Counted from the first letter of the stretch, positions 27,949 to 41,486 are shown. The stretch is DNA of 64,000 nucleotides from Sebastes aleutianus (GCA_916700875.1 CAKAKS010000039.1:20144367-20208366), one strand, 5' to 3'. A program made the numbers and translations. The notes: generated from the letters alone by a model not told the origin.

Positions 27949-28895
27949 ACGTTGGTCCAAGAGCTTCAGTACAGGTCATGTTGATCATATGATGGTAAAT
28001 AAGATTTAGTGAACATGAAAGTTACACAAATCTAACAACTGAAGATAAAGAATATCACTATCCCGAATGAATCACACAACACTGAAACACTTATTTATTA
28101 TTTTACAAGAATTGTACATCATTTGAATTTATTTATTGTTGCTGTATATACATCTTATGATGTACGTAATGTTTTTATACTTTTAATTTTGTGCTATCAG
28201 TATGAGTTCACCCGTTTTCACCCTCAGACAAACAAACAAAGTAACGTCCACATTTCTCAGGTGTCCTCTGAATGTTTTATATTTTCTAAGATGCAATCAA
28301 AGGTGTCCTGCTTTTTAAGATATATATTTTTTGCACTGCAGTGCATTTGCATGACTCTTAATGCACACTTACAGTTAAAAGCATGTTTGATTTTTCTTTG
28401 CATAGTCACAGTATTTTAGAGCAGATCCGAAATCGCACAGTTCGTAATGGAGACGTATGATGCAGGTCGTTGGTTAAGAAGTAAATGATGCTTTCAGGTC
28501 GTAGTGTTCAATCCATTGATCATCATTTCATTTACATGAGAGAGATATTTGCTTTTAAATCTCATTCCTACACTTAGAAAACTAGTCCAGGTTTTCAGAA
28601 TATCTTCCCTGCTATGTGAACAAAATCTATGCATGTTGTTATCCTTGAGTTTGAAGCGATGCAGATGTTAATGTTCTAGTACATTTGTACTGTAGAGTAT
28701 GCATGACCTAACACCTGCTCTGAGCAGAGCTAACTCCTGTAAAGTTGTTAACAGCGTCTTAAACATATCACCGTCCTTTTTCAGTGTTGATCCTTTTTGG
28801 AGGTCTGGACAAACATTATGCTTCCTGATGTGGCAGAGTTTTAAACTAAAAGAGTATTTTCTAAATAAAAGCTTGGACTCCAGACAGATTTATAT

Positions 28896-29250
28896 TAGGG
28901 CTGCACAATTATTTGAAATTTTATCGAAATCACAATATGGCCTACTGCCATTTTCAAATCGCAGGATGAGGAGGAAATCACAATACTTGTTAAAGATTAA
29001 ATGTGTCAAAATACCATTTTAGATTAAATATTGTGGTGCTGCAGAGATGTCCTGGCCTACACATCATATTCTACAGACTTAAGAAAACATCTTTGTTTGT
29101 ACAGATCCCCGCAAAAATCACACCATATGTTTTTCAGTGAAATGAGAATAATGATGTAAAGATTATCATTCCCTCTTATAGCGTAAATCGTACCAGAATT
29201 GCAATATCAGTCAAAATAATAAGATATTTTTTCAAAATTGTGCGGCCCTA
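28896..29250. mobile_element. hAT-like MITE with perfect 8-bp target duplication
   Basis: Ends TAGGGCTGCACAATT (from 28896) and AATTGTGCGGCCCTA (to 29250) are inverted with one mismatch. Exact octamers ATTTATAT flank it at 28888-28895 and 29251-29258. It is 355 bp, same terminal family as 19153-19726, and has no coding capacity. It lies downstream of ano3. Confidence 0.9.
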
Positions 29251-30668
29251 ATTTATATAATCTGGACTGAATTTCAAGGAGTCTGATAAAACTAAACTAA
29301 ACCCCTGAACTTGGATCCTCAGATTTGCTCTGTTTGTGTTTAACCTAATGGGATAGGGGTAATTTTTTGAATGAATATGGCCTTGGATGTTTCACTTACG
29401 CAGCTACTAATCTGTTTCCTGTTATCCTCTCCTCTCCGAGAGCGTCGGTTCACCTTCTCACTAAGACAAATGCTGCACTGTGGTGGAAAGGCTGCCTTCA
29501 TGCCTTCTTCTGTTGGCGATAGCACAATATGGGTTCTGCATAATAACAAATAATAATGGCATGACCTCGCACATCTCTGAAAATATAGCAGTCTAGGGGG
29601 GGATTAAGCTTTCTGTTCCATGCTATGCCTCCTAATAGGATTGTGCTTGAGCAAGTGATGTACTTGACGTGGAAGCACAGTGACGTTCGATTTAACTGTA
29701 CAATAGGGTGGCATCAGTCGTTACATGAAGTGTATCAATAACATTGTTTACTTCGTTCCTGTTTACATGTAAAAACATTGAAATGTATAAAAATAATGTA
29801 ACATAAAAAATAATTTGGATATCACTCTTTTTCTGTAATAAATCATGGATTGTATCTTTTAAATCAAATCTGCTCTCTTCATTTGTGTTACTGTGATGAT
29901 ATAAACAACAGACAAACAGCCTCTGGGCCCGGCTGATATCATCTTCATGAAGTTTAACTAAATCTGCTGACGGAACAAACCCGAGCACAGTGGAGCAGAG
30001 ATTGTTTCCTTTTTTCCCCCCGCTATTATCACAAACCGCAAATCTTCTTTGCCAAACAGTGGTCATATAACATATTGTTAAAAAGATTGTGTTTCTATCA
30101 CAAACCCACTATTTGAATAATGTAGGACTTTCCCACTATGTTAGGACTCTTTACTGCTGCTCAGCCTTTACTTCTAACTGCTTTTCCGCTCATGTCATGA
30201 AATCTAAACACTCCAGAAGAAACACCATATGGTTTACTTTGAGCTCTGATGACAAATGTTAAATACGTTGATTATTTCCTGTATTACTGTTGGATGCCCA
30301 CACCAAGATATTTCCTTTCACCTCTTTGGCCAACGGACGTCACATACTACCCTAAAAGGTTGTGGTTTCGCATTCTTGCCACTGTTGAGTCCTATAGCAA
30401 GAATAGAAGTTCAGATTTAGATTTATTGCATTTCTATCATGTAGTTCTGCCAACCAATATAAAGGGAAGTAGATGTTGTGTTACTGGATTTTTTTTTTAA
30501 GGGAAGTAAAGAAGTGTATCTGTAGGCAAAGTATATGCAAAAATTTTAGAAAAAAAATGTGAATTTATTAACAGAAATAAGTAAATGGAGGCAAAACACC
30601 ACAAATCTGCAGCATCACAGCATGCGGTCACCTTCTCTCCTGGTGGAAAAAATACTCAAACCCTTTTC

Positions 30669-30860
30669 TTAGAGGAGCAGTATGTAACATTTCAGGGGAT
30701 CTATTAGCAGAAATGTAATATAATATTCATAACTGTATAAGTATGTTTTCATTAGCTTGGAATGAGCCCTTCATATCTATATAGGGAACAACATTGAAAC
30801 ACTGAAAAACATTGCTCCATAGTGCTGCAAGTGGTCAAAAATACCACAGGGTGCCTTTAA
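30669..30860. mobile_element. MITE family C, shortened copy 3
   Basis: It starts AGAGGAGCAGTATGTAACAT and ends near TGCCTTTAA; the internal part is shortened relative to other copies. Intergenic between ano3 and fibin. Confidence 0.55.
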
Positions 30861-31427
30861 TAATTTAACATAAAAATAACTGTTGATGTTAGGGAAAAAG
30901 GTAGGGCAGCCACATATCTGCTCCCAATAAAAAGAAAGATGCTCTGGTTCAAATATAAAATGTATTCTCTAGCTCCGTTGGACATAGTTCAGCAGTCGGG
31001 GGCTTTCTGCAGGGCACCACAGTTAAACCTGTCAAAACAGAAGCAGCTTTATTCAGATATTGTGCAGAGCAATTTTCCAGAGACATTATTCCAACCACAG
31101 CTTCATATATCAGCTATGTTAACCACATTCCCTTTCGTACATATTGCAGACATTAGTTCTTGATCTCTACGAGCACCTTCAGCTGACTGATGTTATTCAT
31201 ACAGCACAGATTTACAGTGCAGGTTAGAAAGGTAATCAGGGAGCCCGCTGAGACTGTGGCCATAAATCCAACAGCACCGAGGTGTAAACAGGACAGGAAG
31301 CCAAGGATGACCAGCAGGGGACAAAAGAGTCACAATGACGTCCACAAATCATCATCAGCTAGCCAGGTGCAACAAACTGTTTCCAACATTACAGAGGGAG
31401 GCATTCACTTTTCCACTACCTCTATTT

Positions 31428-31700
31428 AATTGGATCCCCCACTTTGATTCAGACTGAAATATCTCAGCGACTATCGGATGGATCGTCATGACATTCATGG
31501 TACCCAGAGGTTGAACCCCGCTGACTTTATTGATCCCTTTTTCCTCTAGCGCCACCGTGAGGTTGACATGTGATGCTGTGAGTGAAATGTCTTTACAACT
31601 GTTGGATGGATTATCATGACATTTTGTAGATATTCATGTTTCCCTGACAATTAATTAAAATATGTTTTTTTATCTCCTGACCATCCATCTAGTGCCACCA
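31428..31700. repeat. Dispersed repeat family F, copy 2 (two tandem partial units)
   Basis: Two successive units, each with ATCTC/GTCTTTACAACT..GATGGAT and CATGACATT motifs, match 7510-7645. Intergenic between ano3 and fibin. Confidence 0.55.
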
Positions 31701-33095
31701 TCAGGTCAAAATTTTAAGTTGTCCAATACTTTGGTTTATGACTGTGGGCTACCTCTGGGCCTGAGAAGTGAAGCCAATGCTGAAGTGCCTTAAACTTGCA
31801 TTCTTTCTAATAGCCAGCAGGGGGCGACTCCTCTGGTTGCAAAAAGAAGTCTGATTGTATAGAAGTCTATGAGAAAATGACTCTACTTCTCACTTGATTT
31901 ATTACCTCAGTAAACATTGTAAACATGAGTTTATGGTCTCAATCACTAGTTTCAAGTCTTCTTCAATACAGCATGATGTTCATTTAGTAAATTATGGTCC
32001 GATTTAGAGTCAAATAGACAATAAAGTAAGGTATACTTTTGGGCGTGGCTACCTTGTGATTGACAGGTCGCTACCACGGCGTTGTCCGGTCTGGAATTAT
32101 CCGTGTTTTCATCTTACAACTTTAACCCTTTCACAATGTGTTTTCAGTTCGTGAAAGTTAATTATAACATTTTTGAAAACATCTTATTTAGCATTCGGTT
32201 GTACTTAGCTCCACCCTCTCGTGTCATTTCTGATTGTAAAAATACAAGATGGCGACGGCCGAAATGCCAAACTCAAGGCTTCAAAACGGCAGTCCACAAA
32301 CCAATGGGTGACATCACAGTGACTACGTCCACTTCTTATATACAGTCTTTGGTTTATGACCGAATACCTGCAAACTTATTGACATTCAGCCTCAGCTGTA
32401 CTTTATATTGAATGTTAGCATGTTAACATACTAAACTAAGATGGTAAACATAACTGCTTAACATCATCAAAAGCACAAAGCACTGCTGTACCTAATTGAA
32501 GCTTTTGTGCTTTTCTCAGGCTGTCAGCGTCAATTGATTGGATTTGAGTCTTTACTGGCTCCTATGAGGTCCATGAAAGATGAGTTTTAAGTATTTGAAC
32601 TGACAGCACATTTAGAAAAGCCTTGTTCAATTTATACAGAGAAGGAAAAATCAGTTTTCATAACCTGAGCCATTTCAAGCAATAAAAAATGTATTAAAAT
32701 TCTAATAATGCTTTATATAATGCATTTTACACCGCAGCTGGTGAAGGTAACGGTACAGCAGACATGGTGGTAAAATGTGTAGCTGGGTGAAAGAGGGGTG
32801 AGATTCAGATATGAAGCGTGAGTAACAGCAGTGACAGATGAGTTGACCTCAGTAAAGCCTCCTGAAGCAGCAGCCTCTGATTACTTTGCAGAGCTGAAAG
32901 GATGAAGGAACTGACACCTGTACAAAGGGTCAAGGCAAAATACAGAGTCTTTAATCATCTTAAATCATTCTACACACACTAGACATAATGAAACTGTAAT
33001 TATCATCACCATCATTGCTGTTATTGTTAGTAATAGTCTAATGAATGGTAGGCCTACATGTGTGATGGTGGAATTGATACTACGTATACGAAGAA

Positions 33096-33871
33096 TTAAA
33101 GGGTAACTTCAGTATTTTTCACCCTGGGATGACGCTGTAGACGGCAGCTGCTCATGGGCTGCAATATGGTGCTATTGGGGCAAGCTGACACCATCATTTA
33201 CATCCACTAAAAGTGCTTGTTTTTGCAATGACAGGCTCTGATTGTTATTATAAGTGTCTGATATTATGGAAAGAGTCTTGCTCAAGAAGTCTCGTTCTGA
33301 AATCTGGCGAGGTGACGTGTAGACAACGGTGAAATAGTGGAATACATCCATGGCGGAAACGCGAGTGCCAGCTGGGCAGAGTTTGTTGTGTCGGAGTACA
33401 GAAAGCGTAGCTTAGTATTATCTAAAAGATTTTCAATTTCATGGCTGGATATTTAGATGATTTCGACAATATGTATGAGTTCTTTGAATTTATATTTATT
33501 TGAGCCACAGTACACAGATATTCAGATTTCACAACGAAACTTCTCCTTGAACGGGATTTGGACACAATAACAAACAGACCGGATCAAGGAGAAAGGTAAA
33601 AAAAAAAAAAAATGTTTTATTTCTATGTAGGGTCCTTTCCATAATGTTGTCAGACACTTATAATGACAATCTGAGCCAGTCAGTGTCAAAAACAAGCACT
33701 TTTAGTGAATGTAACGTTATATTAACGCTGCTCACAGCCCTCACTGCTCGTTTCCAAGCATTATCCATCAGTACTGGACCAATTTCAAAGTTGTTGTCCC
33801 CATTAGTCATTTAAACACAAACACATGGGAAAATAGGGTCCAGGTTGAAAAATACAGAAGTTACCATTTAA
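33096..33871. mobile_element. Non-autonomous element with TTAAAGGGTAACTTC termini
   Basis: Ends TTAAAGGGTAACTTCAGTAT and ACAGAAGTTACCATTTAA are inverted with small changes, about 776 bp apart. Repeated inverted blocks inside (for example AGTGTCTGATATTATGG against TGTCAGACACTTATAATG) suggest a foldback structure. Confidence 0.65.
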
Positions 33872-35942
33872 GCAATTATGCAACGTGCCTAATTTACGTA
33901 CATCTGTGCTTTTGTAAACCAGAAAGATCTTATTTTTTTGTCATTTTATTGTAAAATGTCGGACGCAATCAGCGGCAATAAAGTGCAGGCTGCTTCAGAT
34001 TAAACACCTGCAAGTTGATCTACCATCTTGTCCACACATGCAAAAATGTGATATTGCATCTGCTTGGCCATCTGAACACACGTGTCCTGCTGTTTGTGCT
34101 CTGCCGTGCAGATTAATCTGTAAATAGAATTAAGCCGCTTTTTGTGTTTACACAAATCTAGTTTGTTAGTCCAGGTGCTGGCAGTGCTGGAGAAAACCTG
34201 CTAGTTCACTGTTATAAGAGCGCTGACGCTAACAGCCACAAGGCTGAGTGTGACAATGAATCATTGACTTTGTTTGGTCATCAGCATCCTCAGTTTAAAT
34301 GACAAATCGTGTAGAAATCTGCTGAAAACCTAAACCTGGAAACCACCCCTTAGAACTCAGATGAGCCATGAGCTGGTGAGCCAGGGAACTTGAAATCATT
34401 AAACAACAACAGACGTGGAAAAGGTTGCACATTTTGCACAGGAGGAATTTACTTTTATATTAGAGCAAACAACATAATGCAAAACAGTATGATGAGCAGA
34501 GTGAGGAGGCTGAGGAACAAACAGAGAGCTTAGAGCTATCCCCTTAAAGTATAAGCAAACACTGTTTTTTATATTTATTTGAAGACAATTCTGCATATAG
34601 TTATAGTCAGTGTGTAAAAACAGTCAGGGTCAAAGCGTAGGAGCTGCATCTCTGGATAATGATTGGAAACATATCCTGTAGATGAGGAGAGGGTCCAACA
34701 CACACATCCCCTCTCGGAGTTGGCGTCAAAGTTGAGAGCAGGAGAGTAATTTGTCATCAGCATTGTTCCATTTAATAACACTAGCAGGGCCATAATGAGA
34801 AACATCCACTCTCATTTGCACTTCTGAATATACATCTGTAACCTTCAGTGGGTTCATCTCCATCTGTAGAACTCCCACTTTCCAGAAGGTTTGTGACCGT
34901 ATTGCTTTTAAACAATGGTGAGTGTGTGGGCGTCTGAAAGTGTCATTATTCAGCCGTGTGTAGGAAGAGAATGAGAAACACAGTGACTGATTATAATAAT
35001 ACTGTAGCGCAAAATGATGTCTTGTGGCTGTATTGCATTATAGTCTATTGAGGTTTCCAACAGTGGAAAAATGACTTCCTCTGCTTCAATGTTTCTTTTC
35101 CTGCGTGATTGTTGAACATTGGTGCAGAATAGTGAACGTAATCAAATAATTTTCTCTTTGGAATAAATACCAAAATATGATGTTTACAGTTGACGCTTGA
35201 TAGATGTATTTTTTTGATAAATAATGTCAACTGCTGTCTGGAAATGTCTTTATGTGAAGTGAGCTGTCATGTTATCTGCAAGAATAAAATAATGTACTGC
35301 TTACGAACTAGGGATTATTGCGGCAATAAGTGCTGCCATGTGGTCATTTATGAAGAACTTTATGTTAAACCAGCCTGTTGTCATTCCCAGGGCGCCAAAT
35401 ACCGAGGCTTTGTCACAGCCATCAGCATTCGATACCGCCCCACAGGGCACCCTTTAATGCCGGTATGAAAAGCACCGGGCTTTCCATAACTACAATGTAA
35501 ACCCATCCCTGGCAATAGTAAACGGAAGGGTCCAACAAACAAAAGGATTTCATCCAGGAGATTTCATCCGCTGTTTGTGTCGTTACAATCAACGTTCAGT
35601 GTCATTTTCACTGTACAAACGTAGTAGTTTTATGCCCAACCATGTAGTTCTTTCCTAAACCTAACTGTGGTTTTGTTGCTTAAACCTAAAGTGAGGCCAA
35701 GGGTAACTATAGTGGTTTTGACAAAGGGGTGTGACAAAGAGGCGGTATGTGACACATTGGGATGAGAACGTGTTGGTTTAGCTCATTTTCCCTTCGATTT
35801 ATTATTTTACACTGAAATTATTCCTTCATTTCAAATTGAGTTTTTTTTCACCACAACTCCTAGAAATACTATCTATCTTTACCAAATTTGGCACAGAAGA
35901 TATTTGCATGAGCATTGAGAAAGTAATTTTATTTCGAGGGGT

Positions 35943-36807
35943 TTTAAAGGGGACATATTATGCTCTTTTTCAGGTTCATACTTTGGGGTTTCTACTAGAC
36001 CATGTTAACATACTTTAATGTTCAAAAAACACATTATTGTTCTCAGACTGACTGTCTGAATATACCTGTATTCACTCTGTCTGAAACACTCCATTTTAGC
36101 GCCTGTCTCTTTAAGCCCCCCTCCTGAAAAAGTCCAATCTGCTCTGATTGGCTTGCGAGAAAAATGTGGCGCATCATGAATTACGTTTAGAGGGAAACGT
36201 ATTTTGTTGCAGATTACATTTGTTCTTGACATATTACATATATATTTGTAATTATAGTCCGCGGAAGTCCACGTTAGGAGGAGGTCGGGGTGGTGATTAT
36301 CACAGCAAAAACCAGACTTTTGCCCAGGAGACCGGTGATCTAACCTGTGTGAAACTAAAAGTCAACGTTCACTTATTTTAATCATGATGTTTTGTTTTTA
36401 CTAAACTTAACCAATTAGTTTTGTTGAAATTTGTTGTGTTTTGTTTTGCCTCTATTTATAATGTGTTTAAAAGTGTGACCCTTATCCGGGAGGAAATACT
36501 TTTACCTCGAAAAGTAATTGAGAATGCAGTTTAGTTGTATGGGAATGTAATTTTGTTGGTTTTGCAAAGGTAGTTGGGTGGAAATACTCAAAGGGCGGTA
36601 TTTTCTAATGAGCCTGCATGTGACATAAGAAGGGGAGCCAAATCTGAATGGCTTGTTTAATCACATGTTTTCTGATCTAGGAAGCCCACAAAAAAACTGC
36701 CTGGGTTGTCTTATTTCACGGTTTGTGGGTTGGTAGGCACTCCAGATACCCACATGTATGTGCACAAGCACTGAACAAGTGAGTTTTTCATGATATGTCC
36801 CCTTTAA
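35943..36807. mobile_element. MITE family D relative, copy 3 (TTAAAGGGGACATATTA)
   Basis: The left end at 35943 and the right end GATATGTCCCCTTTAA at 36807 are inverted. It contains the GATTGGCTTGCGAG type of sequence and a diverged interior with probable further insertions. Intergenic. Confidence 0.6.
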
Positions 36808-38437
36808 TTGTCCCATGATGTTTTCCTGCGTAGAAATATTGGCTGCCAAACTGCTCATTTGACAATACTGACACATCTCTTGAATATAATCATGCAGTTA
36901 CAGCAAAACCTAAGGCCACGCAGACATGCCATCTAATCCTCCACAATTTGCATTTAGCTGATAAGTGGCACTACAGCAACGTGATACATTTAAATGGGGC
37001 TTTACTCGCTTGAAATTCTTAAAAATTCATCCTTGCACAAGTTCCAGACAGGATTTATGGCAACTATTCTCCAAGAATTATAACCACCCTCAGCCAAGGA
37101 TGACTGTAGATTTCATTACAGTATCAAAACATAGTAAATTATTAAAATTAAAACAGGATTATGCAGAGGATTGTGCTCTGTGGGTGTTTTAAAATATATT
37201 ATTCTTCATTAGTAAAAGGTAGATTCCTCTAGGACCTTGATTTAATGAAGGGCTACATAAACAAACCTTGCTAATAACTGACTAAAAACTTGTCTGAAGT
37301 GCAGTGAGGTCATTAAAGGTCGCTGTGAGACTGTGAGTCAGCTGCCTGTCTCTGCAGCCTCCCACTCAGCCTGCCGGCCTTCGACCCTCCTGCTCCCTCA
37401 CATCAGCACAGTGAGGAAACACGTTACCACCATCTGAAAGGCATCTGTCCAAACTGCAGCCTTCAGGCCTCCGTACAAACACACACACACACAGACACAA
37501 CATTATACAGTAGAGGATCAACAAGAACATCCCTCTGAACTCCACTAAATTATATTTGTTGTCACATCTGTTGCTACATCTGGTCGAGGCAGCTTTGCCC
37601 TGCAGTGCCCCGCTCTGCTTTTGGCGAGCCGGTCAGTTTACTCTATCGCTGTTTATGTTGAGAGACGCTGTATTTATTCAGGTGTGTTAATGAAGGAGAA
37701 ACAGAGCAAGGCTGCATGCCGGGAAGAAGCCTCAGGCTGTCTTAGCTTGTATCCTTCATTCAACAGCAGAACAACAGCGGGATTCAAACAAACACAATGA
37801 TCTACTGACCAAAAGTTAATGTTGTTAAATACAAAACATGTGCATTTACAAGGTTTCATAAGCTTGTTCTAAAAGTACAATTACAAAATATTTCCACAAC
37901 TTCATACTGAATATTGACGGCACTATTGTGGTGCAGCAGAGACAACTTCTAGATATCACTGACTCTTTAACACTCCTATCATCCTTGGGGTTAATTTGCT
38001 TCGCCTTCTTCCTGAGGGACCCCGAGGCGTTCCCAGGCCAGACGAGATATCTCTCCGTTCAATGTTTAGCGTCTCTAAATAAGTGCTTTTTTTACTTCAT
38101 ATTAAATGACTTTTCCTAATTTAATGGGGACAACATAAAATTAACATGATGATGTGTTTTCAGTGTCAAAACAGAGGACATATGAACATTTTTAACACAT
38201 TTGTTTAGGTTGTTTTGACTGATATTGAAGTCACTATCACATGCAAATGTCTAATTTTTCGGGCTCTAACCTTCCATAACCATACTTGTAGTATAATATA
38301 ATATATATATAGTTCATGTGAGGACATACAGACTTATAGCCATTGCTTTAAAATCTCTCATGAACTGTTGGGTCATGACTCAAACTTATACGATATCAGC
38401 TTCAGTTCAACAAGTATAATAATACATAAAAGAACTA

Positions 38438-38760
38438 TAATCAATATTTTATATTAACAATAGATCAAATGCTAATGTGAAAGGGGTCGTTATTAGTGAC
38501 AAACCTTCAGAGAGTTTTCACTTGACACGTCTCTCAGCTCATTGGTTTGTTTGTCTGACCCTGAACTTTACTGTTTAGGTTCAGTCTGCTGCTCTAATCA
38601 GCATCACAGCTGTTCTCAGTGAAAAAGCTTACTTTAAACCCTACTGTACACGACCTGCTCAACACTAAACCACAGATAGACACATTTAGTGACTATAGCT
38701 GGTGAACATAGTGGAGCTTTTAGCAGCTAAAGAGACAGATATTTCACCTCCTCAATGATC
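38438..38760. repeat. Repeat family G, copy 2
   Basis: Diverged match to 12205-12810, including ATCAATATTTTATATTAACA and CTGGTGAACATAGTGGAGCT. Intergenic. Confidence 0.5.
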
Positions 38761-40025
38761 TGATTAATCCACTAAACTCTCCTGTCGTTTTAATATCATT
38801 AATAATTGGTGTCATTAATAATATCAATAAGAGCTGCACTTCATTTAGCTGCTGTCTCACTGACGCACTCAAATGAAACAGAGCCATCGTTAACAGTATT
38901 CATTACACCTGTGCTTTCTCTGCTGTGACATTCAAAATGTCTGCTCTGAAAAAGGCCCATTTCACCGGTTCCCTCCTCAGCTATCTGTATCTGCCCTTTA
39001 GCACTTGTTTCCTGACAGATTGTGCCCCGTAGCCATATTGTTTTATCTCTGTTGTCTTGTATCTGCCTTCCTGTTTTTCTTTCTTTTTTTTTTTGAGTCT
39101 TTGATCCCAGCAAGTGTTTGGACTTCTGCCTGCGTGATCTCTTGGCTGCCTGTATCCTGTATCCTATTGACAAGGTAAATCCTGCTTTGATCCTTCTGCT
39201 GCTGTCTGAGGAGTCTCTCAATCCAGAAAGCATGTAGAATATTAAATACTACAAATATGATCAAATGTATTTGATTTTCCATTCTATTTAGTTTATAATT
39301 AAATCAGATGCTTCATATATCCCAAAACTTCTGTTTGTCTTTATATAATCTCTACCATGTTGTGTAGCAACACAAACAAAGCCCCCCTGCGGCTCCAAAC
39401 AGCGTATGGAACGTGAATATATGAATCAAATCCAGCCCTGCGTGTGTTTACAGCCGGCCATATGTTTCCAGTTTGTGTGAGTTTTGCTAACATGCTGAGA
39501 GCCTATCTGAGACCACCCTGTGATGATGTAATTACCCAAAACAGGATGTGCAGTAGAGGGGATCGTAGCCCAGGGGACTCTCCCTCCGTGCAGTAATGTA
39601 ATCACCTGCAGTGAAGTCATCACAGTGAGCTCTAACTACACTCAGTCAACCATAGACTGGGAGTCCAATAGAAAAGCATCAATTACAGCAAGAGTTCCAC
39701 TCTGGTGAAATTCACTTGTTAAAAGTTGCATATTTGAAAACGTATTCCTCCTATTCCTGTGTACTGTTTGCTCTTTTATTGCAGGTATAGCTTTTTTGGC
39801 TTGCAAGATTTGTTAGAAACTAAATTAACTGATCTGATTTCCTTTTGAAAATATCAATTTGTTTATTTAAAGGTTCTCTATATGATATCCAGATCATTAA
39901 TATAGCAGCAAACAACTATTTGCTATGTAAAGATATAGAGGAGTAATGTCTACCTGAGCAGAGAATGAAGTCACTCTCCCTCTGTGTGTCTTGTAATCTG
40001 AGCTTCTCTCTGCTTTGTTGACACA

Positions 40026-40283
40026 GCCGGGCCAACACTAGGATCAGCATTGATTCATGGAGAGACCTTCGTCTGGTCAGCTAACATCACTGCCAAGCAG
40101 GTGAAATATAGAGTGATATTGTGGTTTTCGCTGACGTGTGTCGCCTCATTGTTTTGAGCGATGCTCGTTCATGTCTATGTAGAGCGAGCACAAGCGCAAG
40201 CCCGAAGCTGACTTTTGTTGACTTAACGGCCACAGGTGTCGCTGTTAACAAGCATTTCTGAAAGTTACAAACAGTCCCTTTAA
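40026..40283. repeat. Dispersed repeat family E, copy 2
   Basis: Inverted relative to 21403-21700; it ends ACAAACAGTCCCTTTAA. It is about 0.4 kb upstream of the fibin hairpin. Confidence 0.6.
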
Positions 40284-40672
40284 TTATTTGTCTATGTAAA
40301 AATGTTATCAATAAGATCTTTAAACACTGTCTAAGTAAAACAACTCCTTATCTGTGTAAAACAACTCCTTTTCTCACAGTCCCTGTTGTAGATTTCTATA
40401 TAATCACATTGTAATAATCTCCTGCAGTGCACTCTTCTGCAGACTTTGTGTGACTCTGTATAACCAGTGCCTCTTCTTGCAAGAATAAAATAAAACAAAG
40501 ACATTTCATCTGTTTGAGATCCTTATTTCAAAGTTCATCAGGGCTCATCTCGGAATATTGACAGAATTTCCATTACAACACTTGCACACAATTTCTGCTC
40601 AAATACATCCTATAATATGTAATAACAAAAACAGTGCAAAACAATATTATGGGCATATTGTGATTGGTCAGT

Positions 40673-40732
40673 GTGGTTGGAGTGAGTAACCAGGGGTAAC
40701 CAGGAGGGCCCCTGGTTACTCACTCCAACCAC
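40673..40732. promoter_or_regulatory. Perfect 24-bp inverted repeat upstream of fibin
   Basis: Arms 40673-40696 and 40709-40732 are exact reverse complements, separated by a 12-bp loop. The structure ends 124 bp before the fibin ATG, so it lies in the promoter or 5' UTR. As RNA it would form a very stable hairpin. Its function is unknown; it may be the remnant of a small foldback element. Confidence 0.7.
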
Positions 40733-40856
40733 TCTGACTAAAAACAGGCGGTCTGCTCCTTTAACTTGACGGGGGGCTGCATGTGTAACATGAGTCCGGA
40801 TGAATATTGTGCTGCCGGTGCAGAAGCTGCTCGTCAGAGAGAGAGAGAAGAGAGAC

Positions 40857-41486
40857 ATGATGGATCCCGTCCCGCTGCTGCTCCTCATAGTCTCCTCTTC
40901 TCCGCTCTGCTCGGCGGTCTACAACGGACCGCTCCAACCTGAGATCTCCAACGGATCCTTCCATCACTTCTTCGTCCCGGACGGAGACTACGACGAGACG
41001 GAGGACCCGGAGGACTGCCAGATGCTGTTCAAGTTCTCCGACGTGTATCCGTGCGGAGCCTCCGAGGAGAGGGACTCCGTGGTGAGAGACGACTTCATCA
41101 TCACCAAGCTGCAGGCGGAGGACGCGGCGCGGCTGCTGGAGGGCGTCGGACGGACCGTGACGAGCGACCTGGACGGAGAGGACAGCTACGGGGAGTTCCT
41201 CCAGAGGGAGATCTCACAGATAGGAGAGGCGTTCTCCAGCGTGGACAAGTCTCTGCTGGAGCTGGAGGTGAAGTTCAAACAGAGTCAAGAGAGTGAGCTG
41301 AGAGAGGAGCAAGTGTTGAACGGATACGTGATGAAGCAAGTGAGTGACGTCAGGGCATCTCTGAGGACAACTACAGACATCTCTGTGGGACTGAAGGACA
41401 AACACGAGCTGCTGTCTCTCATCATCCGCAGTCATGGGACCAGACTGAGCCGCCTGAAGACTGAGTATCTCAATGTTGGCTCATAG
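40857..41486 (+). CDS. fibin: fin bud initiation factor (Fibin), single exon
   Basis: Secreted factor; in zebrafish it acts in pectoral fin bud initiation, downstream of retinoic acid and Wnt signals and upstream of tbx5. The ORF is uninterrupted and encodes 209 aa (human 211 aa), and the mammalian gene is also intronless. Start: two adjacent ATGs at 40857 and 40860 precede a hydrophobic signal peptide (PVPLLLLIVSSSPLCSAVY). The in-frame ATG at 40800 is rejected because it would put charged residues before the signal. Conserved blocks are YNGPLQPEISNG, HHFFVPDGDYDE, the central LDGEDSYGEFLQRE and the C-terminal DISVGLKDKHELL plus RSHGTRL. The C-terminal half is rich in heptad-like Leu/Glu and probably coiled. 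The nearest upstream coding gene is ano3, as in human. A partial tandem copy follows. Confidence 0.93.
   Translation: MMDPVPLLLLIVSSSPLCSAVYNGPLQPEISNGSFHHFFVPDGDYDETEDPEDCQMLFKFSDVYPCGASEERDSVVRDDFIITKLQAEDAARLLEGVGRTVTSDLDGEDSYGEFLQREISQIGEAFSSVDKSLLELEVKFKQSQESELREEQVLNGYVMKQVSDVRASLRTTTDISVGLKDKHELLSLIIRSHGTRLSRLKTEYLNVGS

Larger units (their letters stand above)
26380..40672. other. Gene-poor intergenic interval between ano3 and fibin
   Basis: No exon of a recognisable protein was found on either strand. The content is listed elsewhere: MITEs at 27325, 28896, 30669, 33096 and 35943, and repeat copies at 31428, 38438 and 40026. In human MUC15 and SLC5A12 lie in this neighbourhood, but no trace of either was read here. 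The remainder is AT-rich and unannotated. Confidence 0.6.

Noticed and set aside
35190..35468. 92-codon open frame with a RGFVTAISIRYRPTGHP stretch
   Set aside because: No family recognised, no splice context, next to repeat-like sequence; probably transposon debris or chance.
39043..39282. Minus-strand frames rich in Lys/Arg/Gln
   Set aside because: Composition follows a T-rich tract; no homology or splice signals.
26380..40672. muc15 or slc5a12 orthologue expected from human synteny
   Set aside because: No matching exon read on either strand.
40800..40856. Upstream in-frame ATG for fibin
   Set aside because: It would place 19 mostly charged residues before the signal peptide; the ATG pair at 40857/40860 fits the family.
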